Positions 1 to 8,490 of a DNA stretch of 23,003 nt are shown piece after piece. Made by a program: the position numbers and the translations under genes. The stretch is from positions 1 to 23,003 of the forward strand of contig LRSR01001440.1 of assembly GCA_001579985.1 (NCBI GenBank). Direction: 5' to 3'. The first letter of the stretch is position 1, and every line of letters begins with the position of its first letter. A model generated the notes under the pieces. The model had not been told where the DNA came from and did no database searches. It worked only from the letters and a program-made list of their open reading frames with translations. The DNA comes from Hypsibius dujardini (lineage: Eukaryota; Tardigrada; Eutardigrada; Parachela; Hypsibiidae).

Positions 1-1
1 C

Positions 2-32
<31 letters not shown>

Positions 33-95
33 TAGATAGGTAGGTAGTCAGGCAGATAGATAGACAAATTGACATACAGACTGACAGAGCAGACG
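1..95 (+). repeat. (CAGA)n microsatellite in WASHC4 intron
   Basis: Eight perfect CAGA units at the window edge decay into GATA, GGTA and CAGG variants. The array runs on before base 1 and ends about 40 bp before the first visible WASHC4 exon. Confidence 0.95.
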
Positions 96-133
96 GGTCA
101 CACACGTTTTAAACCCTTCATATGTTATTTTAG

Positions 134-754
134 GTCCAATTTACTTCCTGGGTCAGTGTGTCAGCGTACGTGACTATGTGGAGAAGTATCTCGACCGGAC
201 CTTCTACGACCTCACCACAGTTGCCTTGCATGACTGGAAGACGTACGACGAGATGCGAAGCCTCGCCTTCCATCTCTATGGCCTTAACGTCATACAAGCC
301 CATCTGCCCAACCAAACGGTCGAACAAGGCGCAGATATCCTGGAAATCATGCGCAACATCAACTCATTCGTCACCAGCTACACCTACAACCTCAACAACC
401 AGGTGTTTGTGGAGCGGAGCAGCAACAACAAACACCTCAACACCATCGGCATTCGCCACGTCGCCAATAGTCTGCGGACCCACGGGATTGGTGTAATGAA
501 CACAACCGTCAACTATACGTACCAGTTCCTGCGGAAGAACTTTAACATTTTCTCGCAGTTTATGTTTGACGAACAAATCAAGTCCCGACTGATTAAGGAT
601 ATAAAGCTGTTCCGGGAACTGAAGCAGACGGACGCTATGGCACGATATCCATTTGAGAAGGCGGAGAAATTCAATAAGGGTATACGCACTCTGGGCGTCA
701 CTCCGGACGGCCTGACTAAGTTGGACCAGTTTCGGCTTCTCATCACCCACATTG
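134..754 (+). CDS. WASHC4: WASHC4 exon (first in window)
   Basis: The exon opens after the acceptor TTATTTTAG (ends 133), with two bases completing a split codon, and closes before the donor GTAAGC at 755. It is the longest exon of this gene part, 206 whole codons, and reads [20 protein letters not shown] through [11 protein letters not shown]. The last base (G, 754) joins GA of the next exon to make Gly. There is no frame interruption. Confidence 0.92.
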
Positions 755-1686
755 GTAAGCCTGTTGTAATCGCAATTTACTTAGGCGATGCTCTCATTCT
801 TTACCTCCTTGTTCTTCTACGTCTGTCTGTCTGCCTCTCTGTGTGCCTGTTCGTCTGCTGATCTGTCTGTTTGTCTGACTGGTTAACTGACTGTGTTTGT
901 CTGGGTTAGTATGTGCCTGTCTGTCTGTGGCTGTCTGTCTGTGGCTGTCTGTCTGTGGCTGTCTGTCTGTGGCTGTCTGTCTGTGGCTGTCTGTCTGTGG
1001 CTGTCTGTCTGTCCGTCTGTGTGTCTGTTTGTCTGTGTATTTGTCTGCCTGTTTGTCTTTCTGTATGTCAGTGTGTATTTCCCCTGCCTGTCTCTTTTTG
1101 GCTGTATGTCTGTCTCCTTGATCACATAAGTTTTCATAACATTTCTCTTATTCCATATAGGAAATGCGATGGGATTTGTCAGAACAGTCCGCTCGGGCGG
1201 TCTCCACCAGTGCAGCAAGGCCATCTGTTTCATCCCTGACCTAGAAGACCTGGAATCGTTCGAAGAACTCGGCAAGACAGAGGCAATCGCCACTGAATTT
1301 TCCGCTGCAAAGGATTTGGATGAAGTGGTGACACTGTTGACGAAGAACCTTTCGGACGGCACGGAATTCTTTAAGGTCAGTGAACGATCTAATTGCGAAG
1401 AACCCCTTGTTATGAACTTTAGAAAATGACGTGAATGCGCATTGCAGTTGCTGGTCGAAGTGTTTTCTGGGGAGTTTCGACATGCGAAAAATCGTCATCT
1501 ACAGAACTTCTACGTCATCGTACCCCCTTTGGTAAAAATTCAACAGAGGTTCCCTATTAAGTCATTTGATTATGTCTGTCTGCCTGTCTGTCTGTCTGCC
1601 TGTCTGTCTGTCTGCCAGCTTGTCTGTCTGCCTGCCTGCCTGAATGAATGTTTGCCTGTCTGCGCGTCTGTCTGCCTGCTTGCCTA

Positions 1687-1735
<49 letters not shown>

Positions 1736-2306
1736 AAGCTTTTTCTCCATTAACGCTTTTCTTCAGATGGTCAACTTCGTCGATCATGCCGTAACGTGCA
1801 AAGAACGAATCCACAAGAAGAACCCTTCCGGATTGGTCCTCTTCACCGACGATGGCTTCGCAATGGGAGTAGCTTATATCCTCGCGCTGCTCAATCAAAA
1901 CTCTCAGTTTGACTCCCTCAACTGGAACGACTCTGTCCGAGAGAAGTTCAGAAAAGATGCCGTAAGCTTCCTAGAACTACAGTTTGTCTCTCTTGACTCC
2001 TCTTTGTATCGCTGCATCGTTGTGTTTTTTATATAGGAAGCCGCTGCACTTGTTAACCGACCGCCCACCGGGACCCGCACCGAAGCGGAGAACGACGAGA
2101 AGCTCAAGCAGGCGTTGAAGCTGACCGCGAGACGCGTCGACGCGTACGTCAAGGAGTTCGACCTGCTCTTTTACTCCTTCAGCAGTGCTCGGATCTTTTT
2201 CAAATCGACAGTGGCGCCCCCACCGGCAGCTGTCACCACCGAATCCGCGGCTGCGACTGGCGAGACGCCGGCGATGCCACCTGCGGCACCTCCATCAGCA
2301 TCCTGA
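134..2306 (+). CDS. WASHC4: WASH complex subunit 4 (SWIP), C-terminal part, 5 exons, 5'-partial
   Basis: Joined exons 134-754, 1161-1375, 1448-1531, 1767-1961 and 2037-2306 give 460 complete codons and a TGA stop; the reading frame is kept at every GT-AG junction. The product matches the C-terminal third of SWIP as I know the family: blocks such as [52 protein letters not shown] and [16 protein letters not shown] are typical. SWIP is a scaffold subunit of the pentameric WASH complex, which activates Arp2/3 on endosomes and drives retromer-linked sorting. No catalytic residues are expected. The last about 40 residues are an Ala/Pro-rich tail ([17 protein letters not shown]) that looks lineage-specific. 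The first exon starts in codon phase 2, so the gene continues upstream of the window. No AATAAA is visible in the 700 bases after the stop. Confidence 0.93.
821..1115 (+). repeat. TCTG/TGTC array with 14-bp sub-repeat in WASHC4 intron
   Basis: Variable TGTC units fill most of the intron 755-1160. In the middle, six copies of a 14-bp unit (two TGTC plus a TGTGGC ending) recur with GTGG at 927, 941, 955, 969, 983 and 997. Confidence 0.92.
1161..1375 (+). CDS. WASHC4: WASHC4 exon
   Basis: Acceptor TTCCATATAG ends at 1160; donor GTCAGT starts at 1376 after TTTAAG. The exon encodes [20 protein letters not shown] through SDGTEFFK, 71 codons, ending in phase 0. The preceding 406-bp intron is largely TCTG microsatellite. 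Confidence 0.9.
1448..1531 (+). CDS. WASHC4: WASHC4 exon (28 codons)
   Basis: This short exon lies between acceptor GCATTGCAG (ends 1447) and donor GTAAAA (1532). It encodes [20 protein letters not shown] then FYVIVPPL; HLxNFYxIVPPL is a conserved SWIP segment. It is phase 0 at both ends, so skipping it would not shift the frame. Confidence 0.88.
1573..1735 (+). repeat. TCTG microsatellite in WASHC4 intron
   Basis: Interrupted TGTC/TGCC units end in a pure TGTC stretch of about 45 bp, close to the acceptor of the 1767 exon. Confidence 0.92.
1767..1961 (+). CDS. WASHC4: WASHC4 exon
   Basis: Acceptor CTTTTCTTCAG ends at 1766; donor GTAAGC starts at 1962. The 65 codons begin [19 protein letters not shown] and include the highly conserved [19 protein letters not shown], ending [10 protein letters not shown]. 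The internal ATG at the exon start is a normal Met codon, not a start. The preceding 235-bp intron is half TCTG repeat. Confidence 0.91.
2037..2306 (+). CDS. WASHC4: WASHC4 terminal exon with stop
   Basis: Acceptor TTTTTATATAG ends at 2036. The exon encodes [20 protein letters not shown], then [20 protein letters not shown] and [14 protein letters not shown], the conserved C-terminal helix region. A low-complexity Ala/Pro tail follows, with TGA at 2304-2306. Confidence 0.9.
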   Translation, partial: EAAALVNRPPTGTRTEAENDEKLKQALKLTARRVDAYVKEFDLLFYSFSSARIFFKSTVAPPPAAVTTESAAATGETPAMPPAAPPSAS

Positions 2307-2458
2307 CCCTTCATCGCATTACACACCGATACTTCCCACAAAAAATTGTTCCATTACTTTATTTATTTTTGTTTTACCAATACGTACATTTGTGATCAGT
2401 TACTTGCCTTTTTTACAATGAATTCCCAAATTTCCGGTGATTATAACTTTTACTGCTA

Positions 2459-2504
2459 GTGGAAATACTAGTATTTATAGTATTTATACTAGTATTGTCG
2501 GTTA
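2459..2504. repeat. AT-rich short palindrome cluster
   Basis: ATACTAGTAT occurs twice about 20 bp apart, each copy self-palindromic, so the stretch can fold into a hairpin. It lies about 150 bp past the WASHC4 stop; no function is assigned. Confidence 0.6.
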
Positions 2505-2681
2505 AAAGGCACGTTATAAAACGTGCACTGCACTGCTATTTTAGGGCAGGAAGAGTGACGAATGCACAATCCGTTTATACGGTACTTATTTCACATCTTT
2601 CTGAACACTCACCACTGAAAGTTTTTATCTCTGTTCGCGAAACAATGGGTGGGAAATTGACCGGAAAGGACGTTTGTGATC

Positions 2682-2965
2682 CCGTGCAGTGCTGCAGCGC
2701 GATCTGCCGGTGCAGTGCGCCAGTGTAGTGCGCCAGTGCAGTGCACCCGTGCAGTGCGCCCGTGCAGTGCGCCCGTGCAGTGCTGCAGCGCGATCTGCCG
2801 GTGCAGTGCGCCAGTGCAGTGTGCCAGTGCAGTGCACCAGTGCAGTGCGCCAGTGCAGTGCGCCCGTGCAGTGCGCCCGTGCAGTGCGCCCGTGCAGTGC
2901 GCCCGTGCAGTGCGCCCGTGCAGTGCGCCCGTGCAGTGCGCCAGTGCAGTGCGCCAGTGCAGTGC
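2682..2965 (+). repeat. 13-bp minisatellite with 91-bp higher-order period
   Basis: About 22 copies of a 13-bp unit, CGTGCAGTGCGCC or its A variant. A distinctive variant block (CAGCGCGATCTGCCGGTG) occurs twice, with GATCTGCCGG at 2701 and 2792, 91 bp (seven units) apart. It is open in several frames but low complexity and not a gene. Confidence 0.93.
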
Positions 2966-2991
2966 ATGTTGTAAAACTAAGCTAAAATTTT

Positions 2992-3105
2992 AGTGACTAA
3001 TTTCTTGATTTCCCTTTTTGTTGACCAAAAAAATTAAGAACAAAAAATGCTGGTTGCTAAACATCTCCAACATTTTGTTCATAATAACCTTGCTTATTAG
3101 TCACT
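2992..3105. mobile_element. 114-bp inverted-repeat (MITE-like) element
   Basis: It starts AGTGACTAAT and ends with the exact reverse complement ATTAGTCACT. Inside, GAACAAAAAATGCTGG and CCAACATTTTGTTC form an imperfect hairpin around a 13-nt loop. It has no coding capacity. Target-site duplication is not clear, and no second copy is in the window, so the mobile origin is inferred. Confidence 0.45.
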
Positions 3106-3140
3106 GGTTTCACTACAAAGAGCATACAATAATATAATAC

Positions 3141-3270
3141 ATGTGCACGTGGCGAAAACCTTGCGCTGACCGAGTCAAGTTACTACACTCGTTCGTCGCA
3201 TGGTCGTCATACACAACTCCGAGTTAAAGTGCTTAATTCGGTCAGCGCAAGGTTTTTGCCACGTGCGCAT
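3141..3270 (+). mobile_element. Palindromic MITE-like element, copy 1
   Basis: The arms are about 38 bp: left ACGTGGCGAAAACCTTGCGC plus TGACCGAGTCAAG, right its near-perfect reverse complement ending TTTTTGCCACGTGCG. The core ACCTTGCGCTGACCGA is identical in both arms. A second copy lies at 14064-14190 in inverted orientation. It is non-coding; no clear target-site duplication is seen. Confidence 0.8.
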
Positions 3271-5610
3271 CACTTCCCGAAGAAAGCGTGAACGTGTCTT
3301 CTCCTACAGTTTTTTCGTAATCAATTTGACAAAATGTCCATCGACATAATGGTGAATTGTTCGCTCTTCTAAAAACTATCGGTATGGGAATTAATGTGGA
3401 ACCATTCGCTTGCCTTGGAGGAAAGGGGCCACGAGAAGAGAGTGAGTGACTGTCCGCGCGCACGTGTGTGCTTGACCACACACACAAAGAAAGTGGGATA
3501 CACATGTGCATGTGGGGAAAGCGACCGAAGCCTTGACGCGCGAGAGAAAGAGAAAGAGAAAACGCTGACCAGCGGTCACTCACTCTCACCACATTCGAGT
3601 CACACAGGCCAAGCGAGAGTCACACAAAATTCACGCGCGCATACGCGGTCAAAACTCTGACCATACAAAGGGCCGTGCACCCGCTACGCACGTGACGTCA
3701 CCAGCTGGCATGCTACTGACTGAATCAACCCGAAAGAGAATATACACCAGAGCCAATTCAAACCATGTTCTACGAAGAGACACGCCGGATCTCCTAAACT
3801 TTTGCTGTGGTGCGTATCCATTGGTCTATTTACGGTAGTTCGACCAGTGAAAAAATTGAGGGTAATATAGCTCCTCCTGCATGTAGCCAATAGGGCCAAT
3901 AGGGTTCGGCAGTCATCAAGCAGTATACATGCGCCGGCTTTCATGATTTTTTTTGTCTTTACATATTCTTTAGTGATAAACCTTTCTGCCAATTAAAGCT
4001 TATAAAAATAAATAGCCAATGTTATAAAAATACAAGCAATTTTTTCCTTTGCTTCATGGTCTCAATTTTTGTTTTGAAACAGCGGATCAGCCAAAATGTT
4101 CTTTCTGTCTCGAAACCCTTTCTCGCGCGCCGTCTATCGGCAAATCTCGGCTCGTGGGCGGCGCGAGAGACACATTCACGAGACAAGTGATTCGATTTCG
4201 GGGTGGCCTGATTAAAGATTTTTTCCACTGACGAGGCAAGCGTGTTTATTCGATGGCAGTATGGTCGGACTCTCCCCCTATATACTCTTCGGAGTCAACC
4301 ATTCGCTTCTCTCTCGGTCTCTTTCGTTCCAACCGCACGACCATCAAACCGAAACATTAGCACGCACTCTGTTCTCTTCGCCTCTTCTTTTCGCGCGTCT
4401 CGCCAGACCAAAGGAGATAAACCTGCTGGTAGAGGGTCGGTAGCCTCTCTCTGTATCCGCCACGGTCCGCAGCACCCACACAGACCGTCGCCGCTGATAG
4501 CGCCCAAAACGCGAAGAAAGAAATTCACTCTTGAGCTAACATACACACAAAAATGAGAAACAATAAAAACCTCCATCTCTCTCTCTACATTTGACACACA
4601 CACGCACATCAACAAGACAAGGGGCAATAAATTGAACGAAAAAAGTCAAGGAACCCTCCCATGATGATGAGCGTCCGAAAGATCGGAAGATAATTGTGAA
4701 TCAACAATTTTTTCAAACACGAATGCCGCGCCCTTCTGTACCAGGAAAAAATACTAGGAAACAAGAGTCACACACACGTATACACAATTGAATGAAGGAT
4801 GCGGTGGAAAACGGAATTGACTCACCAGAGTAGCCGAAATTGGAGCAAGCACGCAGATGAATCATCGAATTGGTGAGGGAAGAGAAGAGTGAGACGCAGT
4901 TGAAGTCATCAAAGAAGACTGTGATAGGGCAGGCAATATCGGCCTTTCACAGAAATCTTTGACGGGTTCAGTGTGCGCGCTCTCGGTGTATACGATGGAC
5001 CGATCCAATGCGATGATGCTGGAATAAAAACAGGGAAAAAAGTCCCGAAAAATCAGCGTTGACGACGTTGAGGGAACGTTTCATCCGGTGAAAGCGCATG
5101 AATAACGAGTGGCACCAAGTGTAACTTCACTCACTACCCATGTCTTTCACCACATGGAAACGAGAGGGCTGTGCGAATGATCCGGGGAAAAAAATCCTGG
5201 AGGAGAAAGCAAGAGGACAAAATTTATAATTACTCGGAATTACGGAGGAATGCGCGGAAAGTCGAATGGATGAGTGGCCAAGGCTGAAATCCAAACCAAA
5301 GCTGCCCTCCAAATTTATTTTGCCTCTCTTGAGTAAACTGACCAGCACGAGAGAGAAAGTGGAAGAAAGAGAAAGGCCAGTTGGCGCTTTTACATCCTGC
5401 CAGTGCCCAATGTCCACTTTCTCTGCGTCCACCAATAGGGCAGAAATTCCCTTTCAATCAATCTCTCTCTCTCTCTCTCCTCTCTGATAGCCTTCTAGTT
5501 CCTCTATCTAAATCGGCGGAGAGTTAAAATGGCCGGTGGTGCGCGTGGTGCGCGGCTACTGCGCGCATCTCGGGCCGATTCCACCTGACTGCGGCCTGCG
5601 AGTGGACAGT
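3271..5610. other. Intergenic, no recognised gene
   Basis: The stretch has CG-rich blocks (3450-3700, 4100-4470), CT/GA runs (3540-3560, 5460-5485), CCAATAGGG-like motifs (3888-3905, 5432) and AATAAA motifs at 4562 and 4626. Long open frames here show no family resemblance. Weak exon candidates at 4082-4214 and 4826-4918 are treated as findings. Confidence 0.6.
4276..4290 (+). promoter_or_regulatory. Possible TATA box
   Basis: CCCCTATATACTC is followed by a pyrimidine-rich stretch (CTCTCTCGGTCTCTTTCG). It is a plausible core promoter on the + strand, but no gene follows within view, so this is weak. Confidence 0.2.
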
Positions 5611-6430
5611 CCAGCAGCCGGCAGCCAATCAGCAATCCCCATCTAAATCAACGGACCAATCAGCGTCCTCGTGGTTTGAAATAAAATCCACACACGCGGG
5701 CAGCGCTGAATTAGGCCTGGCAATTCGACGCTTCCATGGCGAAATAATTACCAACTAATTTCCAAGTCGAAAATTGGATGGAGAAAACATTTGGCATCCG
5801 GCGAAAAAAATGCGAGAACCCAAGGCCAAACCTGCGTGACGAAACCGTTGAGATTGTCGACCCACACAAAGTGCACACAAAGTGCACACAGCACACAGCC
5901 GCACACACAGCCACACAGCACACAGCCGCACACACAGCACACAGCACACAGCCGCACACACAGCACACAGCACACACAAGGCACACAGCGCACACAAGGC
6001 ACACAGCGCACACTGCACAGCACGGGCAGAAGAGCGAGTGGAGTGCATAAAATGAGATAAAATGTCGCCGCCGCGCGCTGATTAAAAGAGAATGGAGGAA
6101 ACAATGGCGGGATCATTCTCCGCACATAATGGCGTCGGTAGATAAGGATTCCCGAATTATTAAACATCAATCGGCGAGCCCTGCCGGGATGAGTTCAAAA
6201 GCTGCCGCAAAAAGCGTAGGAATTTTGAATTTTGTGTAAAACGCGAGAAACCAAAAAGTGAGGCGAGATCACGAGACGTTGCGACAGCGCATTTCACGAG
6301 GAATGGTGGATCCCGCGCCCAATCCCGCCCACTTGGTAAAAGAGAGTTTGTGATTGGTCGTTAAAGCCTAGGTCATCCAATGGGCAATTTTGAATTCTAG
6401 TGTCATGGCGTTACTCGCCTGATTGGTGGC
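5611..6430. promoter_or_regulatory. CCAAT-box-rich region upstream of TYW2
   Basis: CCAAT or its complement ATTGG occurs near 5625 (AGCCAATCAGC), 5654 (GGACCAATCAGCG), 6353 (TGATTGGTCG), 6377 (ATCCAATGGG) and 6419 (TGATTGGTGG). Spaced CCAAT boxes of this kind (NF-Y sites) are typical of animal promoters. The region is CG-rich. It may serve TYW2 or an unseen transcript. Confidence 0.45.
5861..6023 (+). repeat. CA-rich minisatellite
   Basis: Irregular repeats of GCACACAGC, GCCGCACACACA and AAGGCACACAGCG. Frames through it encode Cys/Ala- or Thr/His-rich strings that are artefacts of the repeat. Confidence 0.9.
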
Positions 6431-6486
6431 TTGAGTCTAGAGCGGCTGGCACGGCGCTCTAATTCGGTTGCGATGGTGGCAGTAGT

Positions 6487-6571
6487 AACCGGAACCCCCC
6501 CCCCCAAGCAGGGGGCATTTTATCCGTAACCGGAACCCCCCCCCAAGCAGGGGGCATTTTATCCGTAACCG
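6487..6571 (+). repeat. 40-bp tandem duplication with poly-C
   Basis: Two adjacent copies of a unit running from CCGGAACCCCCCC through AAGCAGGGGGCATTTTATCC to GTAA. They differ mainly in C-run length (10 versus 9). Each unit contains CCCCC-AAGCA-GGGGG, a small hairpin. Confidence 0.9.
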
Positions 6572-6737
6572 CATTAAGTGTTCAAAAATTGTAAGAATTA
6601 AAATACCAAACGATGTTGTACTACAATGTTTAACAAACCGAAAAAATTGCGCTGCTCTGTTTTCAGTGTTTTTTAAAATTCCTATCGATATTATTATTGA
6701 CATGGTAAAAATCCTTGAAATCGAAATCCGGAGCCCT

Positions 6738-6779
6738 GGCCACGCCCCGTTACGCATTGGTCACGCCCCGTTACGCCCA
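6738..6779 (+). promoter_or_regulatory. Tandem CACGCCCC boxes in proximal TYW2 promoter
   Basis: The sequence CACGCCCCGTTACGC occurs twice, about 22 bp apart, 100-140 bp before the TYW2 ATG. It resembles GC/CACCC boxes bound by Sp/KLF zinc-finger factors. The regulatory role is inferred from position and motif. Confidence 0.4.
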
Positions 6780-6880
6780 TATCCGTTTAAACTGACTAAA
6801 CTGTCTCAATCAATAGATCAATCAATATTGGTAACGTCGATAGTCGTTGATCTGAAAACAGCCTAATTTGGTTTTTCATT

Positions 6881-7138
6881 ATGGCGGGCAAAAAGCGATC
6901 GAGTCCGCGCGAGCAACTCTATTGCGCTGTGACTGATTTACTGAAAACGAAGAATCTACCGTGCGAAGAAGGAGATCTTGCCGTAATTCCACGCCGGTGG
7001 GAAACCTTCGAGGACTTCATCCTCTTTCCGGCCGATTCGTTTAGGACCCCAAAATGGGATTCTGTTGCAGAGAGATTGTGGCCAGTCGTGGCAAAAGTTT
7101 TTCATGTCAGTCGGATAGCGAGACAAGGAAGAATTCAG
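6881..7138 (+). CDS. TYW2: TYW2 exon 1 (start codon)
   Basis: ATG at 6881 in the context CATTATGGCG; 86 codons ending RIARQGRIQ before donor GTACGC at 7139. This is the N-terminal substrate-side region. The Lys/Arg-rich start (MAGKKRSSPRE) has no signal or transit peptide, consistent with a cytosolic enzyme. Confidence 0.9.
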
Positions 7139-8449
7139 GTACGCGAAGTAAAATATGTTTTAAGACATTGTGATTGGTCGCTTGATTGATTGCTCGGTTC
7201 AGATCGGTCATAACCCATAAGCCAGTTGCTTACGTCGCTTGATTGATTGCTCGGTTCAGATCGGTCATAACTTATAAGCCAGTTGCTTACATCGATTGAT
7301 TGATCGATTGGTTCAGATCGGTCATAACCCATAAGCCAGTTGCTTACGTCGCTTGATTGATCGATCAGAGGCGTTTTTATGCGGGTCTAATCCTTTATTC
7401 TTGCTAATGTGATTGAGTCTTTGTGTGGCGTGTATGTATGCTCAGAATTCAGAATCGTAACGCCAGACGTTTGATGAATTAGAATGAGATGCGACGTATT
7501 TCATAGAGATAGAGAACGACTTTTGATTCAACGTTTCATTACTACGATTCAAGAATTGATTGATTGATTGATTGGCTTAGTGAACCGTTAGCGAGTGGTT
7601 TTCGAAAGCAAGGATCGATCGATCGATTGATTGCCTATAGATATATTCTTATGAGCGTTGAATAAATATATTTAAAAGACATTTTATATGGCTCAAAAAG
7701 CGTCTTTGGATTTGAAATAAAACGCCTTTTTATTTTATTTAAAGTAATAGAAAAAAAAATTGATATTTGAAAGCTTATTTTTTATTTACTAGTAAAATTG
7801 CTAAATTAACTTTAAATATTAAGATATTTTATTTGAATAAACTTTGCCGGTGAATTTAAATTGATTTAACGATTTATTTAAACATTCAAACACATTATTT
7901 AAAGAACACTGATTCTAATTCAGGCAAACGACTTCCGGTCACCGCGTCTGGAGCTCTTTCTCACCACAGACACCTGGGTGCGCAAAAGGGAAAACGGAAT
8001 CATTTACGAGCTGGACCTTGAGAAGTCCATGTTCAGTTCGGGAAACGGAACGGAAAAGGCACGGATGATGGCGCTGGACTGCGCCGGTGAGACTGTGGTG
8101 GACCTCTTCGCGGGAATCGGCTATTTTACCATCCCCATTTTGAAGGCCGATGCGAGTAAAGTGTTTGCCTGTGAATGGAATCCTGACGCTGTTAGAGCTT
8201 TGCGCAGGAATATCGCATTGAACTGTGTTGAGGGCCGTTGTGAAATTCGTTTCGGCGACAATCGCGAGGTGGGTGATAGGAAAATAATTTTCAGTCAAGA
8301 CAGCAAGGCAAATTTACTTACAGAGAATCACAGACAGCTTCAAGAAGAGCAAACAGACGGGGAGGTTAATGAGAAGGCAGTCAGGCTGACTGACGTACAG
8401 ACATGCGGTCAGGCATGCGGGCGCATCCAGGCAGAAGATAGACAGGCAT

Positions 8450-8490
<41 letters not shown>

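Noticed and set aside
2676-2993. Several 70-130 codon frames on both strands across the GTGCAGTGC repeat
   Set aside because: Stop-free by virtue of the 13-bp minisatellite; residues are only a repeating few and there is no start or splice context.
4242-4556. 104-codon + strand frame ending just before AATAAA
   Set aside because: Basic, low-information sequence with no recognisable family. A pyrimidine tract and CAG at about 4406 could be an acceptor, but nothing links it to an upstream exon.
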